Positions 36,416 to 48,194 are shown, numbered from the stretch's first letter. The stretch: 64,000 nt of DNA from Macrobrachium rosenbergii (GCF_040412425.1 NC_089792.1:23042309-23106308); one strand, 5' to 3'. Program-made: numbers and translations. The notes: generated from the letters alone by a model not told the origin.

Positions 36416-36770
36416 GGGTATGGGTATGGTGTGGGTATGGTATGCACATGGGTATGGGTATGGGTATGGTGTGCATATGGGTATGGGAATGTTATGGTAT
36501 GGGTATGGGAATGTTATGGTATGGGTATAGGTATGGAATGGATATAGGTATGGGTAAGGGTAAAGTTATGGGTATGGTAAGGATGTGGGTATGGGTATTG
36601 GTACAAGTATGGGTATAGTATAGATATGGGTACGGATAGGTAATATGGTAAGGATGTGGGTATGGGTATTGGTACAAGTATGGGTATAGTATAGATATGG
36701 GTACGGGTAGGTAACAGATATGGGTATGGGTATAACAGATATGGGCATGGGTATGGGTATGGTAGATATG
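36416..36770. repeat. (GGGTAT)n hexanucleotide array, degenerate
   Basis: About 355 bp of 'gggtat' with 'ggtatg', 'gggaat' and 'ggatgtgggtat' variants on the plus strand. A higher-order unit of about 93 bp ('ggtaaggatgtgggtatggg' onward) is duplicated at about 36576 and 36649. Open frames through it are artefacts. Confidence 0.95.
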
Positions 36771-36825
36771 GAAACTAGCAAACACAAGCGATAGCGAGGA
36801 TCTGCTAGTAACAAATTATACTTAC

Positions 36826-37001
36826 AACAGTGTCAAGAGGTAATGGCCTCCACTTGCTCTTGTTCTTTGTTGTCACATTAGTGACAGTTGCTTGTGGGTC
36901 ATCTTGACATTGCTCAAAAAGGACGGCACAAGCCAGTTCATCAAACAGTCTCACCCTCTTCCAGTGGAAGTCTATTGTTCCTTCATCTCCATTATGTGTG
37001 A
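36826..37001 (-). CDS. TOP3A: TOP3A exon: WKR-RLFD to LDTV
   Basis: The exon encodes THNGDEGTIDFHWKRVRLFD, ELACAVLFEQCQDDPQATVT and KNKSKWRPLPLDTV. KSKWRP-PLDTV followed by ELEKLASR in the next exon is a family signature. The acceptor is 'tttcttttcaag' and the donor 'gtaagt'. Two bases complete a Val codon started by the exon at 38097-38267. The length of 176 ends in phase 0. It is fully open. Confidence 0.96.
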
Positions 37002-38096
37002 CTTGAAAAGAAAAACAAATGAGCATATCTTTAGTAACATAAATTAACACCCGTTATTTGGCTATTCCACAAATCTCTGGATATAAAAAACAAAACATCT
37101 TTCCTTATATTTTCACTATTATCTAATTAAAAGACCAACTACCAACAAATGCCTTCAGTCCTGGTATATTTTGAGCTCTCCAAATTCCTTTTATCCATAC
37201 TGAGCAGCAACAAAAACTTCAAAAGCATACCTACATTTTCATCACTGTACAAATAAAAATATTCCTACATACCATACTACTTAAATTTGGAATTCTTGTA
37301 CTATATTACTATCAATGGTTCTTATGCATATGGCAAGATGTTTTCATAATTTCTCTCTTGAAATTATGGATATTTACAAAACACCTTAAGATGAACTGAA
37401 AAATGCAATACATGATCCAAACACTTCTTTCTGACTCCTCAGCATTGCCAACCATTGAAACCTGGTTCTTAATTTTTATGAATTGTATATATAGTGGTGC
37501 CAGAACCTGCAGGGGCCCATACTCAGATGTGAAGGTTTACCACTGACTGCCATTTTCTTTCTTTTATACAGGGACACAAATGTTTGGAATCTAGCGCATA
37601 ATGAAAAACAATAAATGTAAATAATGCGTGTCGTCAAATAAATTATTTCACTTTACTTAAATCTGGCCTTTCTTCTCAGTTTTATACCTTTTAATTTAAA
37701 ATTCATTAATACTGTCCTCTTTTTCCTTGTATGGTGTACTGCATCCATTATGCTAATATGTTTAAATCTCAATTTGTTTAGACCTTTTGTGCAATTTCTT
37801 GAGAACTTACAGCTACACCATAAGGCTATCTACGTCAATAATTTATTTATTATGGAGAGACAAATTGTTAAATGTGTTTCTTTTTTAGTGCTCTGAATAA
37901 AAATAAGTGTGAATAATTAAATAAATTCTAAAAAAACAACAGAAAATACTGATTATTTAAAGCAGTGTCACAGAAATCAATGAATTTGTCAACATGAACA
38001 GAAGAAAATTATCTGACCTATGTCAAATGTCCTGAGTTGAGAACAGAACTGTTAAATATTTTATGCATAAAAAATAAACATGAAGTAATGAATTAC
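37002..38096. other. TOP3A intron, no gene seen
   Basis: AT-rich and CpG-poor. No recognised element. Confidence 0.5.
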
Positions 38097-38267
38097 CTTT
38101 TATTTTCCAGAATTTTTCAGGAATAAATTGTTCAATGGCCTTATAACGCTCAACAACAAATCCTAGGGTTGGAAACTGACAAGATCCATAACTGATCAAT
38201 GTGTCTGCTAATGCTTCAGGAAACACTCTTCGCAGCCTTAAAGTTTGAAACCTGGTAAAAGCAGCAC
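38097..38267 (-). CDS. TOP3A: TOP3A exon: GAAFTRFQT to FW-IK
   Basis: The exon encodes [40 protein letters not shown] and [16 protein letters not shown]. [16 protein letters not shown] is a highly conserved DNA-binding/gate motif of type IA enzymes. The acceptor is 'tttttgcag' and the donor is AAAG before 'gtaatt'. It starts in phase 1 and needs a preceding G, which the decayed exon at 39762-39882 would supply. It ends with one base. This is the last intact exon before the broken block. Confidence 0.97.
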
Positions 38268-38889
38268 CTGCAAAAATCACAATTTTCAAACTATAAACTC
38301 ACAAGTGTATCAAGAATATGTTAAACTTGTTCTAATATTTATTCCCCATCTCCACATCATAAAAATGGACTAATTCTTATAGAAATAAATTGTCCTAAAA
38401 AAGTCTAGTAGCCTATATAAAAAATTGTTTTTCTCCAAACATTCAACTGGTTTACTATTTATGAACAAACAATACATCTGCATAAGTTTCTTTGGTATAA
38501 AGATATGATTCCCATCTGCATCAACTAATTGAAAACATTTCCCCTATTTTTAATTTATCAACTGTTTACAAATACAAAATAAAACACATGAAATAACCAT
38601 TGTGTTGCAGAATTCTCAATGTTTCTGTATTCAACAACACCCTGAAACCTCAGTAAGTTTGGAGCTTATATACCAAAGGCCTTATCATTAATCATTTTTC
38701 AGAAATCAGAATTATAATACAGTATCCTAAAAACATACCATATATATAGTAGTTCAAAAGGTTTCCTTAAATGTATCTGGCCTCAATGGGGTCAAAATTT
38801 AAACAATTTGCAACGTTACTACTATATCAACAAAAGCCATTAGAAGGGAATTTTAAAATTCCAAACACTGCTGTACAATGTCTTAATAC
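38268..38889. other. TOP3A intron, no gene seen
   Basis: AT-rich, no recognised feature. Confidence 0.5.
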
Positions 38890-39110
38890 AAATATCTAAT
38901 CTGTGCAATTCTTGCCTTTCCTAAAACCAGCTTGTTCATCACTTAGCATTTATTAATTTCTAACTCTAGCCTACTGAAAAAAAGCATAATGAATATTTTC
39001 ATTACAACTGACTCAAGTTGAATACCTCAATAGTTACCACATTCAGTCAGGTTACCTTTCTTTAATGTCTTTGCTATGACTTCCAGTTCAGAATCATCAA
39101 TATTTGTTTC
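38890..39110 (-). pseudogene. LINE RT fragment, minus strand
   Basis: Minus-strand frames read LKKGNLTECGNY-GIQL and further on NKLVLGKARIAQ. They match the 'PKKGDL..C.NWRGI.L' and 'EEQAGFRKGRSC' motifs at the start of RTE-like RT domains. The fragment is short and has stops. Confidence 0.45.
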
Positions 39111-39329
39111 CTCATTTCATATTCTGTATTGAAATCTAGTTTGCATAAGAAGGTCATCCCAGTTTCAATTAAAATCAACTCTGCAGTGATTCCATCTCTC
39201 AAGTTTCTTTATTACTGATTCCATCTCAAAAACCATGACTTCATTTAGGTCTCCTTCATCAAATCTCTTATTTCTAACCTAACAAAACTATTCAGCCCAG
39301 CTTTCTCTTTCTTTTCCTTCTGTTATCAT

Positions 39330-39560
39330 TGGCCCATCCTGTCTGTTGATTACAAGAAGGCACTTGACAGCATATACACACCAGTATTATGTACAATCTT
39401 GCAATACTATGACCTTTCTGAAGAGGTAAAGCTAACTGAAATTACCCATGAACACAACAGATGCAAAGTAATATGTTGGTACGGTCTTCTCAAGTGAATT
39501 TCAGTAAATACCGAAGTGCACAAAGAAATGCTATTTCAACTTTGTTGTTTTCCCTTTTCA
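39330..39560 (+). pseudogene. LINE RT fragment, plus strand
   Basis: The plus strand reads VDYKKALDSIYTPVLCTILQ, then YYDLSEEV and HEHNRCKVICWYGLL. This matches the 'VDFKKAFDSI....LW..L..YG.P' motif of RT. It lies in the opposite orientation to the RT fragment at 38890-39110, so the two are separate or inverted pieces. Confidence 0.5.
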
Positions 39561-39761
39561 TGTACTGTACTTCACAATTAAAATACTGGTGCAAGATTTA
39601 GAAAATAAAGAATAAGATGCCAAATATGAAAGTTTGCCACTCAAAAGTGACAAAAATAGCAATTCTGACCAAAAAAAAGGTGCTAAACCACAGGAGTTGC
39701 CAATTATAGATTCCAAACTAAAGAGGCTAACCTGTACTTAAAAAAATATTAATTTTATTAC

Positions 39762-39882
39762 CAATGCGAAGATCCAGTTCACTACTTAACATCTACAGCT
39801 ATGCTTTGTCTTTCATCAGGTTGAGCTAAGTTTTTGTAAGGCACGGTGTACAGACTGGAAGGTGATCTCTGAAAACTTTGCT
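39762..39882 (-). pseudogene. TOP3A: TOP3A exon with two +1 shifts
   Basis: In one frame the minus strand gives AKFSEITFQSVHRALQ, in the next LAQPDERQSIAVDV and in the third ELDLRI. These are consecutive parts of the family motif FSEIT ... AVDVRxELDLRIGAAF. The acceptor 'atattttcag' and donor 'gtaata' are intact. The length is 121, while the phases of the neighbouring exons require 119, so two extra bases are present. One is in the AAAAA run after TTAC and the other in GTTAAG. This exon ends the Toprim half and links to exon 38097-38267. Confidence 0.85.
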
Positions 39883-40499
39883 CTGAAAATATAGTTTTGA
39901 CACTGCATTATTAATATCTTGGGGATGATAATACATTTACATAGAGCAATTTTAAACCAGAGACACTAACAATTTTTGAACGTTTAAATAACAAAAACAC
40001 TGGTTGGTATATAAATATTAAATATAACCACCTACACAAAATCATTTATATCAAATTAAGGACATCATCCAATACAGCACTGAGAAGATAAGTTACATTT
40101 TTCTTACAAACTGATGATAATTTACATTTTTCCTAAATATATACAGACAACACTGTCACCTACACTTAGATAAAACCACAACCCATCCACTGAGTGGTGG
40201 GTGCTTCAGGTACAATGTACCCCCTGGCTCCGCAAAAAGCTCGACACCTTATTACAAGGTGAAGAGACAGCAGGAAAAAACAATCTTACGCTTCCTGCCG
40301 TGATACCATGCCAGTCACTTAAAGTAGTCTCAAGGCACTGAAAGATTCAACACTGTTTAACTTCCATTAAAAATAGTGAGACACGAAGAATGATTACATT
40401 CCCAGTAGTTTGAAGGCAGAATGGATGTATGAGGCATAAAATGTATGCAAGCTAAAGAGGTAGAGGCTACCATGACATCTTTAGCTTTACTTACAAGAG
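39883..40499. other. Intron sequence, no gene seen
   Basis: AT-rich to 40150, then rising GC toward the DIRS remnants. No feature was recognised. Confidence 0.45.
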
Positions 40500-42879
40500 G
40501 GCAAACTGCTCTCTTATTTCTGAGTGTGTCCTAAGTTAGAAGTCCATGAGGGCAATATGTTCTAGTCAGTGAATGAAACGGATCTTGCCATATCACCATA
40601 TGTAGAGGATGGTCCTCTGAAACACTCCAAAAGGATAGAGACCTCCCTATTCTACCACAGTGCTGGAGAGGGCTTGAACACTCGGAGAATGATCTGGTGT
40701 CAGGCTGTAGCTGGCGCCAGAAGCGCTGAGCACCAGTTGAGCTAAGAGCTCGGGATTGGCAGGCACGCTTGGGAGCTAATGGGCACCCATGATAGCTAGC
40801 AGGCACCCGTGGTAATTAGCAGGCACTTGTGGGAACTAGCGGGCACCCGTGGGAGTCAGCGGGCACCCGTGGAAGCTAGCAAGTGTACGTGGGAGCTAGT
40901 GGGCACTTGTGGGAGCTGGCGCCAGGCGAGCTAGGAGCCAGATGAGCCAGATGCTCATGGCTCTGGAAGCTCCATAGCTGGCACAAGACAACAGCTGATG
41001 CCAGACTGTAGCTGTCGCCCAGTGAACTAGGCGACAAACGAGCTAGATGATCGGGATCACTTGCAATGAAAGCGAGACGTGGAGGACAACTATACTTCCA
41101 GTAGGGCTATGTGGAATGGAAGTAGAGACACGGAGGACGAATATAATTCCAGTAGTACTAAGTAGAATCGAAGTAAAGGACAAATGAGCCTGAAGCCTAA
41201 GGAGGAAGAGGCTGCTCTGATGTCCTTGACTTTCACTTAAAAGGCAAAATGTTTCCTTAAGCATTAAAAAAACAAGCCCTTTCAGGGTGTGATCTTAGTC
41301 CCATTCTGTTCAAGTAAAAACCCGAGAGCTGTAACTTGACAGATGATTCTCTCTTCTTCAGTCAATGATGTCTGTTAACTTCCTAAAGGAGAAGAGATGG
41401 ATCTAGAGCTTGAAAATATCCTCGTTTGGCTAAAAATCCCTGGGTAAAAGAGGAAAAGCATCTCCCTGTGAAAATACCTTCTCTAAACGATGACTTGGAT
41501 CTCACTAATGCATCCTAGTCGAAGCCAGAGGTCACTCAGAAGGGTGTCTTCTGTATAAGGTTGCCAAGAAGAGGAACTTAGGGATCAAACAAGGACTCAT
41601 TCAGAATACATCCAGGCTCCAGAAAACCAGATTCCTTCCTCACTTGGATGCATCAAAGACCAGATAAGGTTGTCAAAAGCCAGGCCCCTGTGTTTAAGCA
41701 CTTAGTTAAGCATAAATCAATACCCATCCTGATGGAGTACGAAAGATGTAGATCGCTTCAGGTACAGAAGGGGTATCTGAAAATGAGCCACAGATGTCTC
41801 CAAGAAGAGGGGCAGAGACTGCCCACTTAGAATGGAAGACAGGGCTAGGAGAATGACCTCTGCAACCACACTAGTTTAGGCAATAAGACCAGCAGAAAAA
41901 CCTTGTACTGGTGATATTTGAAGCTCTGAATGTTCCTTGAGGTGGCAAATAGGAACATAGATGGTCTGCCCCATGGATTCCACAGTTCCCACCAGACCAA
42001 GGGACATAAGGAAGTACCTGCTCTCAGTTTGTCTACAAGAACTTTAGATGACTTGAATGAAACTGAATCCGATCTGTTAACAGTAGAAGTTCTCTTGCTT
42101 GGAGAGAAAATGAGCGAGAAAACGAGCCTTTCTCCTCTACGTACATACGCTAGGAATGTAATCTCATCTAGAGAGAACAACCGCAGTCCAGGTGTAAACT
42201 AAGGTCAAGAAGCACTGAAGCTCCCAAGAGAAATGCTTACAGCTCTCTAACAATGTGAGAAGGATCCATCATCAGGGGAGCACGACACAGAAAGTTTCCG
42301 GTTAACCCATGGGTTCCTTGACCATGATCCAAGGTGAAAAGCAGAAGACTAGGTCCAGGCTTGGAGGAAGAAGGGAGTTCCCTACTTCATCTATGTATGT
42401 ACAGCCACCATTGCAGGTCTGACTCATATGAAGTTTGTCTAACTTGACTAACATCTTGGTGGAAGACAGAGTATACCCAGAACAGTAGACTCATCCACTA
42501 ATGTTCCAAGAAAGAAGAAAAAGGGCAATATTTGTGGACTGTCTGAAACAAGCAGAGATTCTCTAGGCAGACGGAAAGCCTGAAAATTTCAAGAGTTGAG
42601 ACTGACATCCAAGAAACTGACTCTTGCAATGGAGACTGTGTTCTGAGGAAGAGGTGATAGAGGTCTGTAGGCAAAAATAACAAGGCAGATTGCGACTGTG
42701 TCACTCTCACAGTAGAGAAGGAGTACCAGAGTTCTCTTCCTGAAATTCCAGAGAAAAAGAGTGGAAAGCTCTAAAACCCCTCTCAACTGTGCTTGTCCAT
42801 ACAGGAGAGGACTAAGAGATAATCCGAGGCAATGTCTCTCAGTAAACACTTGGGAATCCTCTATCTTCTTAGCCTGTGC
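40500..42879 (-). pseudogene. DIRS-like remnants, gag-type Ser/Pro region and unassigned part
   Basis: 'agctggcgccagg' and 'gggcac' blocks (40680-41050) are shared with the gag regions at 27170-27300 and 44220-44400. A 20-bp minisatellite lies at 40758-40917. From 41270 to 42879 short frames on both strands are open, but I can only say that the base composition and phrasing resemble other DIRS copies. No domain is recognised. Confidence 0.4.
40758..40917. repeat. Minisatellite, eight units of 20 bp
   Basis: Units such as agcgggcacccgtgggagtc follow each other in exact 20-bp register from 40758 to 40917. The unit is not a multiple of three, so it rotates the reading frame inside a former gag region. 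Confidence 0.9.
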
Positions 42880-44422
42880 TCCTGCTGCTAGTCAAGAAAA
42901 AACCTTTTCCTTCAAAATCTTGACAAGATCTCCAAGGAGGTCTTGTTCCGTCGAAGCACCAGAGGGAGCTAAGTCCAAAGACACTTGTCTTGCTCCCCTT
43001 TTCAACAAAAGTCAAACTTCCAACTCCCTGACAGACTTCTTGGAGAATGAAGAAAAAATGCCAGAGGAGGGAGGTTCCTTCACCAAGCTCAAAATTTGGG
43101 ACACAAAAGTCCCTGTCTGCAAATGACAGGACTCTGAGACACTAATTGTCACTAAAAAGGGAGCAACATTGGCTCATCTTGAACCCTAGGCAAAGGTGGG
43201 ACCGACTGAAGAGAGCCAAATTGTTGTTGAGCGGTCTGTATGGCACTCAGAGGCGGGAGTCTGATGCTGAAGAGTTGGCGCCTTGATCGGAGACTTGTGC
43301 CGGCCACTTGAAAAGCCGGAGCCAGGCATTCTCCGATTGGCCCTCAAGAAAGAACAACAGTGTTCTTAGCAAAGACGGTCGCCATGTACTAAAGAGGAAT
43401 TGACACCAGACACTAGAAGGCTGGCGACGGGCGCATGAGACCAGATGATGGGAGCTCTGAAGGTTGGTGCCAGATACCAAAGAGAGCACTGAGCACCTGG
43501 AAACTGGTGTCGGGTCGGAAGGCTGAGAGAACAGGAACTGGCGCCAGACACTACTACTATGATGGCACCAGGTGCTGAAGAGCCAATTTGATGGGAGAAC
43601 TGGCGCGCCTTTCCAGTGGCTGTCTAACACTACACATCCTTCAAGACGCCTTTCCAGTGGCTGTTTGCTGATGCCTGGGAATGTACCAGATTCGACTGAG
43701 GGGGTGACTACCCAAGGGCAAACCCCACTGACCTCCCTTGGACTTCCAGTATGCCTCCTCCCAGGTTTAGGGAGTTTGACAGGGACCTTCATCTAGGAGA
43801 GTCAGCAGGACGAGCAACCACCTCCTCTACTACACTTCCACCAAGACGCCTTTTCAGTGGCTGTCTGTACCTGGGGAGCAACAGGTTTGACAGAGGGGGC
43901 CACCGGGGATAATCATTGGACTTTCAGTATGACTCCTCCCAGGTCTAGGGAGTATGACAGCCATCACCTCCTCCACTGCACAACACTCATTTGCAAGGTT
44001 AATTTTCTGTTAACCCAGACATAATACTGGTGATGGTATGGGAAGGAAGTTAGGGAGCCAGGTGAGGAAGCCAGTGGAATAGGGAGCCAGGTGAGGAAGC
44101 CAGTGGATAAACACATAGGGCTAGTAGGAGAGAAAAAGGGTATGTCAGCCTTGTACATTCATGGCTGACTGCAACAGTTGCCCTCCCCTCCCCAATGGGG
44201 CACTTCAGGCGTTATGGGCGCCTTGGCTGCACAAAGCACAAGTTGGCGCCAGATGGTAGGAGTCGCCCATGGGCGCTCCGGCGCTTTTGGGAGCCTTTGG
44301 CTGCTCACTGCACGAGTTGGTACCAGATGCTAGATGGCGCTAGTGGGCACCATCTAGCAGTTGTATCATGGCCTGGCTTCAGGCTGAAATGGGCACCAGT
44401 GGCTGCTGCTGGTTACTGGAAG
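42880..44422 (-). pseudogene. DIRS-like gag remnant, subfamily of 26116-27640
   Basis: 'tcgaagcaccagagggagct' with 'gacacttgtcttgctcc' repeats the 26180 text. The minus-strand frame 43792-43247 gives LPKPGRRHTGSPRE and GVCPWVVTPSVES, the shared Ser/Pro gag motif. It contains two local repeats of 'caagacgccttt-cagtggctgt' (43630 and 43845). No intact frame. Confidence 0.6.
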
Positions 44423-44545
44423 TGTGGAACATGCACGATCTGCACATCAACCTAGATGCGTGTTATCCTTGCACAGGAGAAATGAGAGAACTTCTCAGAA
44501 AAAAAGGTACAATTTCGTAAATGTACTGAGGAAGCAAGCGAGCAC
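44423..44545 (-). ncRNA. Decayed U6-like sequence, second copy
   Basis: Minus-strand blocks align in order with U6: GCTTGCTTCCTCAGTACAT, then GTGCAAGGATAACACGCA, then CGTGCATGTTCCA. A 16-base insertion and heavy divergence separate them. It occupies the same relative place in its gag copy as the clearer U6 at 27309-27415. Confidence 0.45.
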
Positions 44546-45599
44546 GACACAATATACTGACGAGGCAAATACTGGGACCGATTCTCAGCCTGACAAAAAG
44601 TGTTATAACTTGTTGCACTTATCTAGGTCTTGTACCACTTCCAAAGTGTTTGCAGGGCCTCTGTTACAAAAATTAAACGTTTATTCATCAGATGTATTGC
44701 CCTGAGCATGCATCATCACACTGCAAGTTCCACATTCCTGTGTGATATTCCATTGATAAACAAAAAAAGTTTAAAGTTCGTTGAAAGACTTCAAATCCTC
44801 AAACTGCCTCAGCTCAAGAGGAAGCTTGCTATAAAATCTAACAGCTGCGAAATAAGCACCCTTCTCCCCTTACTATTTTCTGTCCTTATACTTTCGATTC
44901 TCTGCAAGGGAAAATGTGAGGGTTAAGGTAGTATTATTTACTGACAGCTAGCAAGTCTACTAGGTTCAGTAAACAAATATAAAATGCAAATCTTTGGCCT
45001 AAAGAAATGACGAAACATCCAACAATTACTTTTAAGGCAATTATAAACAAAATGCAAAGTCTTTGCCCTGTAAACCCCACTGGAATTTGGACTAAAGGAA
45101 AACAATGCAAGAATTACTTTTAGGCAAAACCACATGATGCTTGCAAGTAGCCTAGGTAAAAGAAAAAAAAAGTTTGCCTGGAATAGCCCACAAGATATAA
45201 AATATTCAAGACTTAAAGGCAAATAATTGGCAGTAAGATGCAATTTGAAAATTAATATTAGGCAATATTATATCAGGCTGCTCGTGTAAGAGGAATTACA
45301 TCTGAGGGCAAAAAAATGCCAAGGCAAATGAAGTTTTGCATGGATTATCCTAAAAGAACAACGAAACATTGAAGAATTACTTTTAAAGCAATTATATCAG
45401 CAGCTTGGGTGTGTAAGCCAGGAAAGCACCATTTGAATATTAATTTCAAGGCAAAATTATACAGAAGGCTTAAAAGTAATCTAGACCCGGTAAACAAAAC
45501 AGAATGCAAAAGATTTAGCCTAAAGGAATGGCGCAATACATACAAGGATTACTAAGGGAAGAGTTATTATCAGCGGCTCACAAGCCTAAATGTAAACAA
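44546..45599. other. Unassigned stretch inside the DIRS-like copy
   Basis: Plus-strand frames at 44424-44926 are open but not recognised. 44940-45560 has repeated 'aggcaa' and 'attacttttaa' phrases (for example 45024, 45114, 45378), which suggests an internal degenerate repeat of about 100-250 bp. No domain could be named. Confidence 0.4.
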
Positions 45600-45960
45600 A
45601 AGACTTTTAGACAAAAGTTCTGATAATGAAATCAATAACAAAAACAAGGAAAAAACTCATCCTGAGATTTCATGAAGGTTACTAATACGCATTCCAGTGG
45701 ATGTGTACACCACCAAAATCCAGATATATATCCAGAAAATAATGAATACAGCTGCCCTATACTCGGTGTTCACCAAAGCATGGCAGGAACAGATTGAGGT
45801 TATCTGCTAAAGTCATTCCTAATATTCCACTAGTTGGCAGAACTGGTCACCTACACAGATGTGCAAAGTGTTACCCACGAAATTTTGAATTCAAGCTGCT
45901 GTGTAAAGTGAACTAATATGTAATTACTTGGTAAGTTACTTATATAAAAATAGTCTTTTA
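45600..45960 (-). repeat. DIRS-family 5' leader module
   Basis: 'tattccactagttggcagaa', 'ggtcacctacacag', 'aattcaagctgctgtg' and 'taattacttggtaagttact' occur in the standard leader order. Confidence 0.65.
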
Positions 45961-46729
45961 CTATACTATGTTATTTACTAAACTTGACTGTTGGCATTCT
46001 CTCTTTTCCACTGGAAAAAGATAAATTAGTTCAATTAAGGTGGGATTATGAACAGTGCAATATATACTGAAAAGTTTTAAAAATCTTCATCAGACATGGG
46101 ATTTGTATCCATTTTTTCCATGGCTAACAATGACTTCAATTTTTACAAGCATAATCACTATTTTGATCAGCATTAAAAAATATCAAAATTACCATCTCAA
46201 ACATTGATAATTTTCAGCACACTCCAGTATATATGATGGTTTGAGAAATAAAATATTAAAAGTTATGGACTGAAAATTGTCATTTGATTTACTGCTGTAT
46301 AATCATTTGGTTTGAAAAAAAGAAAATATATCAAATACAATCTGAATGCAAGAGAAAGTCAAATTGACTTTCTCTCTCTCTAGATCAAATAGGTGAAATT
46401 TTAAAATTTTAGTTCACTCTAGACTTAAATCCATGATCCTCTTCTTTCTAATTCAAATGATTTTAATTTTCATAAATTTAAAACTGGTCACTTTGTTACT
46501 GGAAATCAGAATTTGGAAGATTGAATTAGTGAGCTATAATTAGCCAACCAATGTAGAATATCAATTAAATTGTGCAGAGAAGTTTCTTTGGCTCTACATT
46601 TGAATAGGAACTCATTTGATTTCAATAAAAAAGGCCACTTTAAAAACAGAGCATTTTGTATCTATCATAATTCTTTTTAGTGTTGTTGAAATGTTTGAAA
46701 CTTTCAATGTCCAAAGCTTTAAATCTTAC
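45961..46729. other. TOP3A intron, no gene seen
   Basis: AT-rich with practically no CpG between 46000 and 46980. No feature was recognised. Confidence 0.5.
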
Positions 46730-46874
46730 CTTTGAACTTGCAGAGTTGGCTTAATGGCTTTACAAACATTGATTACTTCAAAACTACTAATTTTCACCTT
46801 CTCAATCACAATCTGTCCATATGATAAGGTGGATGATCAACATTGCCTGCAGCTCAAGTCAGTAGTTTTAAGAT
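46730..46874 (-). pseudogene. TOP3A: TOP3A Toprim exon, broken in the catalytic motif
   Basis: The minus strand reads IWTDCD-stop-EGEN, which is the Toprim DxD motif (family WTDCDREGENIG) with the Arg codon replaced by TGA. One frame further on, FEVINVCKAIKPTLQVQ follows. Upstream, RQC then a +1 shift and extra bases separate DLKTT from the motif. The acceptor 'tctctctcag' and the donor AAAG before 'gtaaga' remain. Its last two bases with the first base of 39762-39882 would make the Arg codon of the RAKFSEIT motif. It cannot encode a functional Toprim domain as written. Confidence 0.85.
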
Positions 46875-46989
46875 CTGAGAGAGACAAAGTTCAAATAAGC
46901 AATTATGGACAGAAAAAGGGACATTCCTTCAAGATAAATTTGCACAATAGTTTTAATTAACATAAGAAAATTTAAACAAGAACTTTAAT

Positions 46990-47352
46990 CCTAAATCCAA
47001 TCATATCTAAGATTTTGCTATTCACGGGCTCAAAACTATGGACCCACCAAGAACAGGTTTTCTCTATGGAACATAATACACATTAAGAGAAAAAGTTGTC
47101 TATAATAAATATTCTTCACTGAAAATATAAATTTACTGTCTTTTATATCATTTTCATGACTAAATGCACTTTTGCAATTGATAAAACTTTAAAATACTCT
47201 GGTAAAAGCATTTTTAATTTTTCTTTTATATTTATTCTATCAAAATAGGCTGTTCTTGCATTTTTAGAGGGTTTTAAGTATTCTTAGATTTTAGCTAACA
47301 TCCATGAAGAGAGTTGGGACATCAAAACCAGCAAAAACCTGGGGTTGACTGT
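46990..47352. mobile_element. Degenerate Tigger-like MITE
   Basis: 'ttttcatgactaaatgcact', 'tcaaaatagg' and 'agagggttttaagtatt' match the copies at 12340, 33182 and 49649. The right end is 'ggggttgactg' followed by TA. It is clearly more diverged than the other copies, and nearly all CpG sites of the family are lost. Confidence 0.6.
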
Positions 47353-47363
47353 ATATATATTAT

Positions 47364-47394
<31 letters not shown>

Positions 47395-48129
47395 ATTTAT
47401 GAAAAATCTTCCTTTTATCATAAAACTTATATGAAAAATTTCATACCTTTATGGGATCCATCCCATCAATGCAGGTCTTGCTATTTTAGGTAACATCAAA
47501 TGGTTGCAAGGGATTACAGCTCTGCCAGTTTTTGTAACTTGGATGAAAAGCATAATTCAGAAGATACTGATCATGATGTCATTACCATATGACATCTTGC
47601 CCCATTCAAATTAAAATCAAACTCATATTTTTATTGTCTCTACACTGAATCCTTCTGACTGTTTCAGAGCAATATTTGAAAAAAAAAAAAAGTTAATTTC
47701 TCATAATTCTTTATGGAGAGACTGAACTTAAAATCAAAATTTTTTACACAAATACTAAAAAAATTCCTTTCAATTGATTTTTCTCTGAGCCACACAGATA
47801 CCAGAGTGTAAGACAAACACATCAACACCTTTACACTGTGGGAGGGAGATAAATCCTCTTATCTGCTTATCTTACCAATGTCTCTTACCAATTTCTGTGA
47901 ACATCTTCAAAAAAGAGAAGTCTCCAAACAATCAGTTGGAGGAAACTATGCCTTATAAAGAAATGCTTTTTCATTTAAAAAAACTGCTTAAACATTTTTA
48001 TTACCAAAACTTGTTTAAAATTTAACCATAAAAAACATCCTAAACATTTTACTTTTATGACTGCAAATACTTTAAAATATCTAAATATGCACAGAACTAA
48101 AAGAAATTAAAAAAACTATTTCTAAGATA
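47353..48129. other. TOP3A intron, no gene seen
   Basis: AT-rich, CpG-poor. No recognised feature. Confidence 0.5.
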
Positions 48130-48194
48130 AATATAAATGAAATGATTGCATTTTGAATCCCACTCAGGTAGAAAATGTTGGGTGAACATCTCAA
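48130..48194 (-). pseudogene. TOP3A: Probable decayed TOP3A exon (F-KW-SCNP region)
   Basis: After an acceptor-like 'attttatttag' the minus strand reads EMFTQHFLPEWDSKCN. The family has xEF...FRKWxSCNP at this place between SVSGHL and the Toprim exon. The agreement is short and needs small insertions, but the order, strand and spacing fit. Confidence 0.45.

Noticed and set aside
36409..36814. Frames rich in G-M-V-W or T-H-P-Y across the hexamer array
   Set aside because: All derive from (GGGTAT)n; the same composition appears in several frames and both strands.
44424..44926. Plus-strand ORFs as a host gene
   Set aside because: No conserved motif, no splice signals supporting an exon, and they overlap the U6-like tract and a DIRS-like copy.
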